NCBI RefSeq assembly: GCF_929443795.1
Contig: NC_064892.1
Coordinates: 24,012,234-24,076,233 of the forward strand
Reading direction: 5' to 3'
Length of the DNA: 64,000 bases
From: Astur gentilis
Taxonomy: Eukaryota; Chordata; Aves; Accipitriformes; Accipitridae
The position numbers and the translations under genes are program-made. Under the pieces are notes generated by a model. That model saw nothing but the letters and a program-made list of their open reading frames with translations. It was not told the DNA's origin and made no database searches. Below, in pieces: positions 36,982-50,256 of the stretch (position 1 is its first letter; each line of letters opens with the position of its first letter).

Positions 36982-37504
36982 ATATGTTCTCTAAACTGTT
37001 CTGCAAAATTATGTGCTAATTTAAATGAATGACCATCCCATTATCCATTTCACAGTTGTCTTATTCATTATGTTAAGGTAATATAATATGTAACATACTG
37101 CGACGCTAATAAAGCACACATTAAGTAGAAATGATATTCATAGGGTTAGGTTCTATACATAAAAAAAAGATATAAGTGATATGAGAGCTAAAATTCTAGT
37201 AACTGCAAAATGGGAATTTTAGGAATTTTCAGAAGTGCTACCACTGCAATTACTTCCCCTTTACATCTTTCTCCATAAGAGGACAAAATAACCAAGCAGT
37301 CTCCTCTATTGAATATACCCAGTCATACCGTTATTGAATTAATTAGATGTTTATGAACAGCAGTTCTTTAGGGAAGAGTATGTTAATTTTGGGATGACAG
37401 TTATTTACTTTTGTTCTGTGTTTATGTACTTGGCAGGTGATAACAAATATTCCATTCTGCATTATCTCATCAGCTCAGCTTGCTGGAGAGCATTTTGATA
37501 AGGT

Positions 37505-37708
37505 AAACCAACAATGAAACTGAGCTTAAATTAAGATTTCTAGCATAATGAAACTCAATATTCACAGCTCCCTATTCCACATTTGAGATCTTGCACTCAT
37601 TGTAATACAATTAAACTGAGGTAGGGAAAGTATATGCTGTAGAATACTGAATATTCTCACTGAATTGCTTTTAAAACTTAGAAAGCAAACCAACAACGAA
37701 ACTGAGCT
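37505..37708 (+). repeat. Pair of 22-bp direct repeats, 182 bp apart
   Basis: The copies at 37505-37526 and 37687-37708 differ at one of 22 positions. Sequence between and around them is unrelated. No known transposon end is recognised. Confidence 0.9.
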
Positions 37709-38434
37709 GACAGTAGATGTTATCTCTATCTTAAACACAAGTGCTTTCAAAGATCTTGCTTTTGGTACTGCAGATAATATTGAACTTGCACACCATAAGC
37801 TTTCTTAACGTGTTATTAAGAAGGAAAAATGTAAAACATAGTTGCGCTATGAATCACCTTTTATCTTGACTTCAGAAATGTACTTTCCCACAGCAGTGAG
37901 GCACCTGATGCAGACTGACACTTGCTAGTGTGTACATAGTAGCCAACAATTAACTTTGAGAATGATGGAGTTATTTCGCACTGATTATACATTATATTGC
38001 CAATGTTCTATATGAAAAGTTTTAAAAATCCAGTATCGGATTTAAGAAATTAATTTATATTTTGCACTGAGATGAATGATGTGTGATAATTTGGGCTACT
38101 CCCTTCAGGCCCAGAACAAACAAAACAGGCACAGAAATCCACGGCTCAGTTCATGTGTAGGATTTTAGGGACAAAAATTGCATACTTAAGATGTATTTTT
38201 AAATGTGTTTACATATTAGTGTTCATATGTATATATACCTAAGAAGCAGATCCACAAATCCCTACTTTTCTATTGCAGTGCATGGGCTTGAAGAATGGAG
38301 GCTTTGACAGTGAATTTGTTCTGTTACCACTTCAGGCTGAGCTAAATATCTCAGTATTTATCTGATGCTTATACTACCCAATGGCCATCTCCATACTTAA
38401 GCCATTAAAAGGTCTCAATGGACTGGCAAACTCC

Positions 38435-38484
38435 AATTTAATCCATCCTGTGAGTGTTAAATTTAATCCATCATGTGAGTGTTG
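38435..38484. repeat. 25-bp tandem duplication
   Basis: Two adjacent copies of a 25-bp unit (38435-38459, 38460-38484) with two mismatches, followed by the first six bases of a third. Confidence 0.9.
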
Positions 38485-39263
38485 AATTTAACACAAAACA
38501 GTACTGTGATTATTCTAAAATATGTTTTGAGATTTAAATGCTAAAAATGTTGACAGAAATAAAGAAACAAATATATTGATACAGTGGCATATGTATCCAG
38601 TACCTGCACACCAAGCCACTTTTTTACTATTTTTGCCTTACTACTGATTTATGTTCAGAGAATTACTGTAGAGCTTATCACTGACATGATATAGCTCCAT
38701 TATTTTAATTTTCCTTACTATCTTGATGAACCGCAGGTCTTCTACCTCTAAAAACGAAAATGAGAAGATTTACCAAGTTGGTACATTTTTGTATATATGT
38801 AATAATGCACATATCCTGTTCTGTTGTTTGGTGCATTACACTTATAAATTAGAATGTAAAGGACTGAAGGGTGAACTCCTCCTCTTAAATCTTGTCTAAC
38901 ATGTAACTGACAATTTCACGTAGAAGCTACTATGGGCAGTTTTTCTCACACTAATTTTGTTCTTTTGAAGACTAAATATTTGTAATAGAACATGAAGATT
39001 AGGTCTCACAAATTGTATTATATGTAGAAAAAAAATGTGTGTCTCGGTCCCTGAGCAACACACTGATCTGAGTCTCTGTAGATGGAGATATTGCAGTGCA
39101 TATTGCAGAGTATTTTCTTCAGACATAGAGAGAACAGACCAAGTTGTATATTCCAAGTAGTTTTCTTTACCTTTGTTGCTGAGCATCCAGAAATTTTGTT
39201 GGCCTCTAATTAAGGTTCTCTCTTGTCTGTATCCATTTAGTCTTTATGGGGCATTGGAGAGGT

Positions 39264-39293
39264 GAAACAAACAAACAAACAAACAAACAAAAA
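39264..39293 (+). repeat. (CAAA)n microsatellite
   Basis: About seven CAAA units. Simple repeat. Confidence 0.95.
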
Positions 39294-40529
39294 GTAGAAA
39301 CACTTACATTCTAAACCAGCCCAATTAAAGTATTGGAAGGTTTGAGTCTCATCTCCCCTGCAGGAGAAGAGAAAAGCCAGCCCTGAACAGTCTCTGAGTC
39401 TAATGTACATGAGCTGTTAGTTTCTGCTTTGGAAATACACTTTATGCTCAACAGAAACCCTGCTTTAGAAACTAAATATTCTGTTCCATAAAATAAGGAC
39501 AGCTATATCAAGGAAACCCATATCAAGAGTTGAGCCTGGTGTGAAACATCAGTGGTCCAGCAATGCAGAATTGCTGATTATGGAACAAGAATTAGCTCAG
39601 CCTGACCAGTAACAGTGTAAAGGAAACTTTACAGATAAATCTAGCTGATTGATTAATGGCTGTTTTGAACAGATTGCAAAGAGAGTCTCAGTCACCTGAA
39701 AAATAGTAGATTTCTTCATCTGTTTGACTTACTTTGCTATTTTAGAACATGACTGAATAATGTAGTTTTCCTTGGTGTGAGGGATGGTAAAAATACATCA
39801 TTCTATGCATTTATCCTCCTACTGTCTTCACACTGAAGAACATGGGAGAACATAGGCAAAAGAGGATTGTATTACGGAGACTCATCTAACTTGTAGTATT
39901 TTCCACAGTCATGATTTCAAATGGGTTTTGCCCATGTTTCTTTGTGATTGCATAAACACAAAAAAAATGAGCAAAACATTCAGAATCATGTATGTGTATG
40001 TGGTCGGTGTTTCTTCTCTCATGCCCAACAAAATAAGTTTTGACTATATATTCTGAATGCTCGTTCAGTGCTCAACATATAGAACAAAACAGAACAAAAA
40101 GTTTGAAAAGGTACATCTAGTGTTTCATTTAATTTCTTGCATGAAGGATTGGAATTCAATACGAGAAACACAATTCTAATTATTTTCAAGGAGTCTTTGA
40201 AAAATTAATCAAAATCCTTTTGCTGCCATTGGCATACTATTTGTATTTAAATAAGAAAGGGGGAAAAAGGAGCTACATTACTGTTTGATATTTTCCAAAG
40301 GATAACTGATAAAATACCATTTACCATAAATGTAGTAGAAGGTTGCTGCTATTTTGAAGAAAACTGTCTTAACAAGAATTTGTTTTCAAGCTTATGTATA
40401 CACAAACTGTCTTCCTTAGGATAAAGTTTGTTAAGTTTCTTTGCTGTATTATTGAACTGAAACAAGTAACCTAATTAGCTGGTTTGTTCACCTCTGAGGC
40501 AGCTAACTAGTAATCATTTTAAAAAACTT

Positions 40530-40930
40530 GCATTTATCTCTGTGCTGCAGCTCCAATCACAAATTAATAAATCTTTCTCCAGATCTCCCACAAAGCTTTT
40601 AAAAGTAACTGTTGAATTAACAGAAAGAATAGTGCAACCTTGGACTCTCCGAGCAGCTGTCTGCAGTATAAACCTTCATATAGGAATTAATGGCCAGGAT
40701 GGAGAAGCAACCTTTATCATTATTCATGTCGGAAATTTAAAGAGCAAGTCCTTGACACCTTTCTTCAGGTCATACTGCTGTCTCAAAATCTAGCTAACGA
40801 TAAGGAGGCACATCAGCAGAGTTGCACAGAACCGTCATTCTGGTGAGCAGAAGCTCATTGTACTAGTAGCAGAATTTCATGTCTGTCCAGGAGAAGAAGG
40901 AACTGAGCATGCATCAGAGTTGTTGTATTT
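40530..40930 (+). promoter_or_regulatory. Candidate conserved non-coding element or exon
   Basis: This 0.4 kb is unusually complex for the region, with few homopolymers. It contains an open stretch (40542-40793) preceded by a good acceptor-like sequence (pyrimidine-rich, ending CTGTGCTGCAG near 40550) and ending near a weak donor-like CAG|GTCATA at about 40768. The translated 73 residues show no domain I know. Factor-site-like strings include TTTATCATTATTCAT and CCAATCACAAATTAATAAAT. It could be a developmental enhancer or an unrecognised exon; the weak donor argues against the latter. Confidence 0.3.
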
Positions 40931-43900
40931 CTCAGCTAAACAACTATATGTTTTTTAATAAAAGGTGTGAAGAAAAAATATTTTGGTAACAAAAGCTTTC
41001 TTGCCTTTTCAGAAGTTCAATTAATTTCATTATTTTAGTTTTCAAGCAACAGGATGAAGAAAGCATCAGAAAAATATTAATACAGAAAATAAACAAACAA
41101 TGAAAAAACACCCACCATTTCAGACCACAAGACTTCAGGAAAGTAATCCAAGAACAAAATATATATGATAATAACTTTTTATTTTGTGCTCAATTCAAAA
41201 CCAAGCAGTTGCATTTAGGTTGGAATCTAACCACAAAAACACTTTCCTTCTTAACAGTGTATACACATTTATTCAAAATGAATTTGTGTCCATTCACAAG
41301 GTTATCAACATATATTACCAACTATTGATATGTGGAAGAGGGCTGTATATTATCGACAAAGTATATGATTCTATTCAATAATATTTTCAATATTAGTTTT
41401 GCCTTCATTAAGAGACAAGGAAAATCTTCTTAACAGTATTCTAGTTTGAGGGAAAAACAATATGCCTGATATGTACAAAACTCAACAGAATTCTACCATT
41501 ATTCATGGTGAATTTTTACTTTCAAATAGTGTTGTGTGTCTTATTTTGAAGATTACTCTCTTTCTTTGTCAGTGCAGTAATGGTTGTTAGAAGTATATTC
41601 CATATCTCTTGGGACACGAGGGATGTAGCTGACACAGCATTTCATGTGTCTGTTTGCAGACATTTAAAAGAATATTCATCCATTTGGGTCTAAAACAAGT
41701 AGAGATCTTTCACATAGCCAAAGCATATGCCCATTGTGCCACTGAAACCACAAAATTGCTGTATATTTTTTGTGAAGTAAAATTAACAGTTGTTCAACAA
41801 TTTGCAGGCTGTCGTAAACATGAAAATCTGATGTCGTAAACTATTTGGAGAAAGAGAGAGCGTAGAGAAGGAGAAATATTTCTTTTCAAAATGCCTTTCT
41901 TTCATTTTTTGTCCATCTTTACCCACCTGGATACATACCTACAGTTAGGAGGCATAGGTGTGAATATTTCTTCTGATTATTTACATTTATTTTAAATTTG
42001 TTTTTGATAAATTGAAAAGTTATAGTCAAAAAAATATTTGGGGAACCCCAGATCATTCTACTTTACATTCTCATCAGAGCCCTATAATATTATGACTCCT
42101 TTACACACTCCTGGATAATTTGCTCTGGCTACCTTCCCCTTAGTATGATTAACTGACTATGGGGAAAAAAAAAAAAAAAAAGGAAAGACAAAAACCAAAT
42201 CCCACTTTATTAATTTTCTCAGTTAATCAGAATAAAGGAGATTTCTGAATCCACACTTGCAGGAAATATAGTGTATCTCCTTGTTTCCTTGTAACTTTTC
42301 ATCTTCTTTTCCTTTCTTTTCCATTTAGAGTGCAGTGCACTCTAGTTAGGGTTCCAAAGTGGAAAAGATCTTACCCAGGACACTAAGGCATACACTTTTT
42401 TCAAGCTGACTTGATCTTAATGTCAAATGACTGTCCAATGATACAGCGTTCAGCTTCTTTCAGATAGCATTCAGCACTCATAAAATGCATGGACAAAGAG
42501 ATTAAATTATTTTTTAAATTGAAAGAATTTCATGTAAGATAAAAAAATTAACATGTACATAATACAATCGTAATAGGAAAATAAGGTTCCTGGTTTTCTG
42601 ATTCAAGCAATCTGGGATGTGGTGAATTTCCACCTTAAGGGGATTTTGTCCATGGTGCTTTCTTTTTTTTTCCTGTCAATGTCAAGAAGCTTATTTTTTT
42701 ATCGTTATTAGAAGAAAGTAGGGGCGAATTTAATCATAAAACTTTCCATAACATGGATAAATTGGCTATTACCCTCCTCTGCAATAAAGGTAACAGAAGA
42801 CCTTATGCTAAGCAACTGATTGCTGACAGTGTCATCCACCCATAACCATTAGTACTAACAAATTGAAATAATTGTAAAAAAACCCTAAACACTGAGACCC
42901 ATATTTATGACTGAATGAACAACAGATCTACGACCAGACCAGCAGAACTGAATTTTTCAGTGTTGTAATGTGTGATGCATAGAATACTAAATTATTCAGA
43001 GTATTAATATTCTGTTAAAATAAGAAACACTACATATGCCTTAGTTTTCCTTAATGTCATCAATGCCTGCTAAAATCAGCAATAAATTATAGCTTCTTAT
43101 TATCTTTTAGTTAAACTCATTCTGTCAGTATATTAATTGAAAATTTGACCTTTGGTATCCATCCACTTTGCAATGTGTCTGTGCATTTTCTTTCAAGAGA
43201 TTTCAAAATCAGAATTTTAAATTGTCTTCTATACAGTATTTGAGAAGTTGAGTACTAATTGCAACTGAGCAAATTCAAATGGGTAAGGTTTTACCTAAAA
43301 CTGTTTCTTTTTTGATAAATTCTTTCGGAACACAATGGCAATATTCTAATACACTATTTATATTTTCATTGCATGCCTACTTTATTTCCATGAATGGAAC
43401 ACATGTGTGTATTTAGGGGGAAAAAAAAAATCTTGAAAATTTTCCATTAAGCATATTTAGAAAAATCTAAACAATTCTCCTGTATGCAAAGATTTTAGGA
43501 GCATTAATAAAAAGTGAACTATTGTCATGTCCTAAATAGTAGAAATATTGAGTGATTTCAACTGGAACAAAAATTTCAATCAGTGCTTGAGAAGGCAAAG
43601 GGAGGAGAGGAAAGTAAAGAAGAATGGGATTTTTTTTTTTTCTTCAAAAACTTTTAATCTTTTTCTGTAAAAGCAATTCCTAAAGGAATCTTCCTGTAGT
43701 CCTCAATAAAAATTTCACTGAGCAGTCAGTCAGTGAGAGCTGAATGTCAAAAGAAAAGATAGCAAAGAATTGGTTCTAGTGTTTTTATTCAAAAACTTTT
43801 TTTTTTTTTTTTTTAATAAATCATATGCTTCTTTTTAAAGTCAGCTAAACATTTCTGGGGAGCATTCATTACAGTGATTTAAAATACAAGCCTCTGTGGG

Positions 43901-44834
43901 ATTTCCTCTGTGAATCTCCATTTTCACTTGCTACATAAATAGCCTGAACTAAGCATGTGAGTACTAAAGGACTAACAGCTGAGATTAATCCCCTCATTTG
44001 GGGGCTCTTGATTTCCTCGCTGATTTGTAACAATGAAAATGGGTAAAATAGGTAAATATTGTTAGACATATTTTCTTACCTTTTTCTACGTTTTCCATGG
44101 TGATACAATGAAGATTTATTTATTTACTTATTTATTTAATTAATTGTCTGTGAAGACTGAATAAAGGCTTTTTGGACTATTTAATAACAGAAACATTACA
44201 TAAAGTAGATCCCACCATTCCATTATTGTGGTTCTCAAATATGCCTTTGAATATGCTGCATCCAAAGAAAACCTTTAAAAGACAACGAACACCAGGGTGA
44301 AACGGATTTCAGTTTAATCGCTGAAAAACAGCCATACACAATTCTTTATTTGTGACCAATATTGGTTTTTTCTGATGCATGACATAGCTTCTATCGGGTA
44401 TTTTTGTGAAAATATTCATATAGCCATGCCTTATTACTTAACTGAAAACCATGGAAAACATATTTCATAATCTCTCATCAGCATCGTGTAATCATCAATC
44501 ATGTAAGCCAGAAACTAGACATATTGCGGTACCTGTTGGTACCTCTGCCTTCCATTTGGTTTCAGATACACTCTGACAGAAAATAGCTAGCCATCTTTTA
44601 AATTGGGTCCTTTTTCCTTCCCAGATATAAGTAAGGCTTAATACACAGAGGTCCTGTGAATATAAATTATTGAGCTACATGTGAAAAATAAATAAGGTTT
44701 AATTTTCATGTCTTTGCATTTTTACATAGTGAATAACAACACTGTTTATAAGAATAGAGTAATAATAATAGATTTCACGGTAGAGGAGCATTTAAAAGAA
44801 AGACCTGAATCATGAGGAAGTAGAAGTACACTTT
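40931..44834. other. AT-rich DNA, no gene seen
   Basis: No supported gene. Contains A and T runs (42164-42181, 43797-43814) and a TTTA-rich tract at 44118-44143. A motif TTAATCCCC near 43984 resembles OTX/PITX sites but stands alone. Confidence 0.6.
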
Positions 44835-45426
44835 TGTCCTGGTTTCATCTGGGAGAGAGTCAATTTTCTTCCTAGTAGCTGGTTAGTGCTGTGTTTTGGA
44901 TTTAGGGTGAGAATAATGTTGATAACACACTGATGTTTTAGCAGTGCTTGCAGTAACTCAAGGACTTTGCAGCTTCTCATGCTGCCCTGCCAGCAAGCAG
45001 GCTGGGGGGGGCCACAAGATGCTGGGAGGGGACACAGCCAGGACAGTCACCCCAACTGACCAGAGGAATTTTCCAGACCATATGACATCATGCTTAGCAT
45101 ATAAACTAGGAGGAAAGCTGTCCAGGGGGCCACTGCTCGGGAGGAGGCTGGGCATCAGTCAGTGGTGAGCAGTTGTTTTTCATTTGCATCATCTGGTTTT
45201 CCTGGGTTTTATTTCTCTCTCTTTTTGTTATTTTCCTTTTCATTACATTTATTAGTATTATTATTACTATTATTATTATATTTTTTTATATTATTTCCGT
45301 TATTAAACTATTCTTAACCCACAATTTTTACCTTTTTCCATCCTATTCTCTCCCTCATTCCACAGGGGGAGGAGTGAGCAAGTGGCTGTGTGGTGCTTAG
45401 TTGCTGGCTGGGGTTAAACCGCGATG
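44835..45426 (+). mobile_element. Solo LTR, avian ERVL-like, 0.58-kb family
   Basis: A 592-bp plus-strand LTR starting TGTCCTGGTTTC and ending at the decayed equivalent of the CACGACA end. It shows a TGACATCA site (45083-45090, close to a CRE/AP-1 site) 9 bp before TATAAA (45100-45105), and ATTAAA at 45302-45307. The middle section contains a poly(ATT) block and resembles the copy at 55031, not those at 10271 and 14241. No target duplication is evident at the chosen ends. No internal genes. Confidence 0.85.
45083..45105 (+). promoter_or_regulatory. CRE-like site plus TATA box in LTR
   Basis: TGACATCA then, 9 bp later, TATAAA. The same pair recurs in the copy at 55031, so it is the family's core promoter. 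Confidence 0.65.
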
Positions 45427-48400
45427 GAGAAATTGTAATACTGAAAAAATCTTTAAGGTTGTAAAGATAAAAAGAATATAAATCGCATAAAATTTAAAAG
45501 AATAAAAAGTAGTTATGCACACAATGCACACAGAAAATCTAAATAAAACATTACTATAAATGTTTGGATTTCATACCCAACTAAAAAGGGTATAAATGGG
45601 GTAGAAAAAAATGCATTGCAGATGTAATTTCTAGCCTCTATTCCTACAAATAATATTCGGTATTCTTGAGAAACTAAATACTGTTGTGTAGCTAAGCTCT
45701 ATCAACAAGTGTCTTAAGATTCAAACAGATGTTCCTGTTTTTCAGGCCCATTGGTGCCAATACTCAGTGTAACTTTGCCCAGAGGAGTAAGGGAACTAAT
45801 AGAGTATATCTGTAGCATTAACTTGCTGAGAAATAGTCCATCTATGCCAGAGATTTGCTTCAGAGAACACAGACTTTTATTCAGATTTTTTTTTTCCCCA
45901 AAGTGCTCATCATAGATATCTCAAATACCTATGAGTCACTCAAGGGTATAAATAGGATAAAATAAGTAACAGGCTGGTTTGCATTGTAGCTAATTTCCCA
46001 GAGACACAAAGCAAATCTAAAAAAGTTTATATGCATAAATTTTTAATTACAAGCTTTTACAGCTTAAACATATTGGATTGCAAGCAAATCAAGGATCACT
46101 TACTTCCCTGAGCCACCATAATCAAGGAATAAAATCCTATTTATTGCTTTTGCCACACACATTAAAGTAATACAGAAAAAGGTACTTGTTCCACAGATAA
46201 AAACTATTTTTTATGGCTTTACTTTGTTAAAACTACTCACTCTAGAAAAAAAAAAAAAAAGTAACTTGATTTTCAACAGTAAATGGATGGAGAAAGGACT
46301 CAATGCATCAGTGATTCACTTGCAAAGTTCAGAGAAATATACAAGCTTAGGAAGAAAGATGACTGCGGAAATGTAAGCAAGATCCATGGTAGAATTCATA
46401 AGAATAAAATACTTGTGTTTGCAATCTGTGGTAGCTAGAGGACATGGATTTTCTTCTGAATGTTCTTTTACTTCTTATTATGAACTGTGATTTAGTTTCA
46501 ACCTGTAAGAGCATTAAACTTGCATAGTTTTGCAGGGTGTTTTGAGTGGGAGGAGGGAAGCTGTTTGTAAATTTCACTAGTAAAAGATTGGATCATTTCA
46601 ATGTTTTAAACAAAATAGCACACATCTCCTTCATGTCCTCTAGAATTACTCTGTAAGGCCTGTTCATGGATAATATATTTCTGTCATTTCTCAGGTAAAA
46701 TATTGCATATAAATCAAGGATAGCAAACTCATTGTGTTCCAGATGTTGTACATCTCCTGTACATATGCTACTTAGAATGCTTGGACATAAACAGTAAACC
46801 TAATGAATAAGTATTTGTATCTTATTTACTGGAAATATACAAGGGCATCTTCATGGCAAGCTCATTACAATATATCTGCATCAGACTCTTTCCATACGCT
46901 CGGTGGAGTTGCCCCTTGTATGCCCAGGATTTCCAAATGTTTGGAATCTCTAAAGATCCTCTGACTAGACTGGCAGATGTTCAGAAAATTCAAGGTTACA
47001 GGATACTTTGAATTCAACCTACATGCAAATTCCAAGTGTCCAGTGAAGTTTTTAGAGAAAGCTGAATGCATAATAGGTCCACTCACGACATTTGACTTAT
47101 GAAAATGCTTGCTGTCTAAAACTTTGATTAGCCCAAGCTTTAGGAAGGGCTGTATTTTTTTAAAGAGTAACTATCCTGCAAAAAGGTGAGATGGAACTTT
47201 GATTAATAATTATGTATAGGGTCATGACCAGACACTTTCTTTTCCAAGTAGCATCCTACTTTTTCAGTTCTTAAAAAAAACCCTTAGTCTTTAATGATAC
47301 ATCTCTGGAAATTTACATACGATAGGCAAATCTACAGTTCAGGGTTCAAATAAGATTGCAAACATGGCCAAAAATATGGGACAACTTCCTGAATTTGTTA
47401 GAAACGACATTCATTTTATTTTCCTGTCCAAATTGTCATTTCTGTTTATAAGCAACCCATGGTTTCTTTTGAAGAAGAATTAGTATGATGGACATCTTTT
47501 ATAATCTTAATTTCTCAGAGAATGGAAGTAGATAGGATCTTACTGTTGTTCTTGTAAAACATTAAGATATATTAGGGGTTTGGTCCTTTTCTTCACAAAC
47601 TAACAATCAAAAGAGGAACAGAGCATCTGAGAAATAAAGAGACCTTCTCTTTTATTATGGATTTTTTTTTTTTTTTTTTTTCAGAAAACTCAAATAGTGC
47701 AAATTTGTTTTGATATAAATAAATATCTGGGAAATTACCCAAATAATGAAAGTTTCAAGCCATATTTTTTAATATTTTAATCTATTCCTAAATATTTTCT
47801 AAGACCAAGTATGAAACTAGCTCAGACAGCAGACATTAAGGGTGAGGAAGAGTCACTTTTCCTTCGCAATTACTTGCATTTAATAATAAACAGGTCTTCC
47901 TGGCAATCTTTTGAAAATGGAAGACATCATATGCAGACAGACCTTTAAAAGGACTATCCACAATTTAAAGAACAAGTATTCAGCTGATATGTAGTATCTA
48001 TTCACAAGATATTAAACTCTAAGTCTGCATTAGTTGTAGACTTCAGAGTGGAGACAATTGGACACGGCAATTACTGGCAAGTTTTGTAACTCGTGCTGCC
48101 TAACTGATATAAATGAAGCATGATCAGCATGTTCCTTAATTATTTTTTCACATCCACACAGTCCCAGATGAAGTTTCAGGTCTTCAGTAGTAGCCCTGTA
48201 TTTTTAGGAGGCCAAAGCTCATACAGAAATTTATATTTTCTTTGACCTGGAGATTGTTATATAAAGGTGCAAGCAATCTAAAGGCACTTTTTGGAGTCTG
48301 AGTACCGAACAGTACTAAACAACAGATGTTTCAAACTTTACCTCTTACGGAGAGACCTAATACCTGAAAAAAGGACAAGGTCACAAGAAGTAAATGATGT

Positions 48401-50029
48401 AACTATTGTATGAGAAATTTACATTTTAACCTTCACATTGAAGAATACGTAGCATTAATATTAAACATGGAAAGGAAAAGTTACTTCATACAATTCCCTG
48501 AGGGCAATGTAGACAGTCCATTTAGAACAGATGTTGTGGAACCACTAACAATTGCTTGCATACTGTTTGCAGTAACTAATGCATCAAGTAAGTATGTGGA
48601 AATGCTACTTTATGTGACTCACAGAAGGTGTAATACAAGATGATTCCATTAAGGGACGTAGAAAAAAATGTTACACTGAAAGGTGAGAGAAGTTATAGGA
48701 AGATGGGTTTTCATCAGCACAGGTTCATTTTAGTACGTTGAAGTGTTGTACAAAGTTAATTCAGAGGGTTTGTTTGTTTCTTAGTTGGTATTTCACTATG
48801 AATAAATCATAAAAAGAAGTTATTCAGTCCAAAACCTATCTTTACCTCAAACAAGAACATTTTTCCTTTATAAGTCTTTCACACAGAAGATTGGATGGCA
48901 CTAGCTCCTGAATAACAATATATAGTGGCTTCACTCCTTATCAGATAGTAGGTTCCTGCATTGAATTCCTTTTTTCATCTTGAGTGATTCCACATTATCC
49001 ATTCCTCAGAACTATGCACTAACTCCTGAGCTTATTCTAAGGTAGACATGATTCTTCATTTCTGCCGAAGCTTGGGTTCAAAGATTTCAGCCAGAAATCT
49101 TAATTTTATAAGACACGATAAAGTACAGGTAGAAAAAAAGACAGTGCTTGGATTATTAGTTAAGGCAATTAACTGATTTGGGGAAACATTAAAGCACCTC
49201 TTTGTCCTCCAGAATAGGTGACTATCAGATTAAGTTGTTATAGGATATGAAAGAAAATAAAACAAGTACTAATGCTTGAGAGCCAGTATCACAAACAAGA
49301 AACATAAAACAACTTCTTCTTTTTTTTTTTTAAGCATTTCCTATTTACTAAGCTTAGAAGTCTTTTCATTTCTTATGCTGGTTGTGAATTTAATTTTTAC
49401 CTCCTTAATACCACTCTTTCAATGAAAGGGAATTTAACTTATTGACTTAGCACTGTGAAAGTAATTCCTGGAGCTGACACCTTTTATTTAGCTATGATGG
49501 AACTGAACTTTACTAAAAACTACAACACTTATTTTAATATAGTCTCCATTCTTCTTGGGTTTTTTTTTTTTTGAAGATAAAGGTATGTGGAGCACAATTC
49601 TTTCAAATGCTCTCTAATCATTACTAATTATATTACTAGGAGTTAGTAATAAAAGATTTCTGCTGATTTAACTGCAATTAATATTTCAGAAACTAAAAAG
49701 GTTTTCTGTATTTTCTATTAAATTTTACTGTACAGAGTGCCTGAAATCTTAAGAACCTGGTAACAAGATACAGAAGAAAATATCAACTAGAAGAGGAAGT
49801 ATTTGTCTTCATATGTAAGTACTTTCCACAAGAGAGGTAATAAATGCAAATTGTCAAATATCCTCTTAGATATTACATTCTGTTTAAAACAATGATGCAT
49901 TTGGGAATTAGGTTTTGTGAGATGTATCCACTCCTATGTTAAAGACATGAGGATTGCTCCAACTTTCTCTTTTCTTTCTAGCAGGAACTTTGGACTATTG
50001 CTTAGCACTCTGGTTTGACGGCAAATACA
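45427..50029. other. AT-rich DNA, no gene seen
   Basis: No supported gene. The open frame 48410-48643 (+) runs into a strong donor-like AA|GTAAGTATG at 48594, but there is no clear matching acceptor or domain. T runs occur at 47669-47691 and 49321-49332. Confidence 0.55.
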
Positions 50030-50256
50030 GAAAATGCCGTTTAAACATAACTAAGAACTTTTTCCATGCGAGGGTCATCAAACACGGAAAAAAGTTGCCC
50101 AGAGAAGTTTTGGGATCTCCATTTTTGAATGATATTCAGAACCTGACTTGACATGGCCCTGGGCAACCTGCTGCAGTCAACCCAGCTTTGGGTCAATAGA
50201 GGTTGGACTAGATGTCTCCAAAGGTGCCTTCCAACATCAGCCATTCCATGATTCTT
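50030..50256 (+). mobile_element. CR1 3' end fragment
   Basis: Only the last part of a CR1. The C-terminal ORF2 string KLPREVLGSPFLNDIQ (about 50090-50140) is followed by the conserved tail GGTTGGACTAGATG...CCTTCCAACATCAGCC and one and a half terminal octamers (50243-50256). Strongly 5'-truncated, as are most CR1 copies. Confidence 0.92.

Larger units (their letters stand above)
35159..37504. other. AT-rich DNA, no gene seen
   Basis: No supported gene. A fragment near 35715-35800 reads weakly like CR1 reverse transcriptase (a VLINDLNT-like string on plus), but too little is left to call. A short AAACC/GAAAC-rich tract lies at 36932-36981. Confidence 0.55.
37709..40529. other. AT-rich DNA, no gene seen
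   Basis: No supported gene. Contains the 25-bp duplication at 38435 and the CAAA repeat at 39264, listed separately. Confidence 0.6.
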
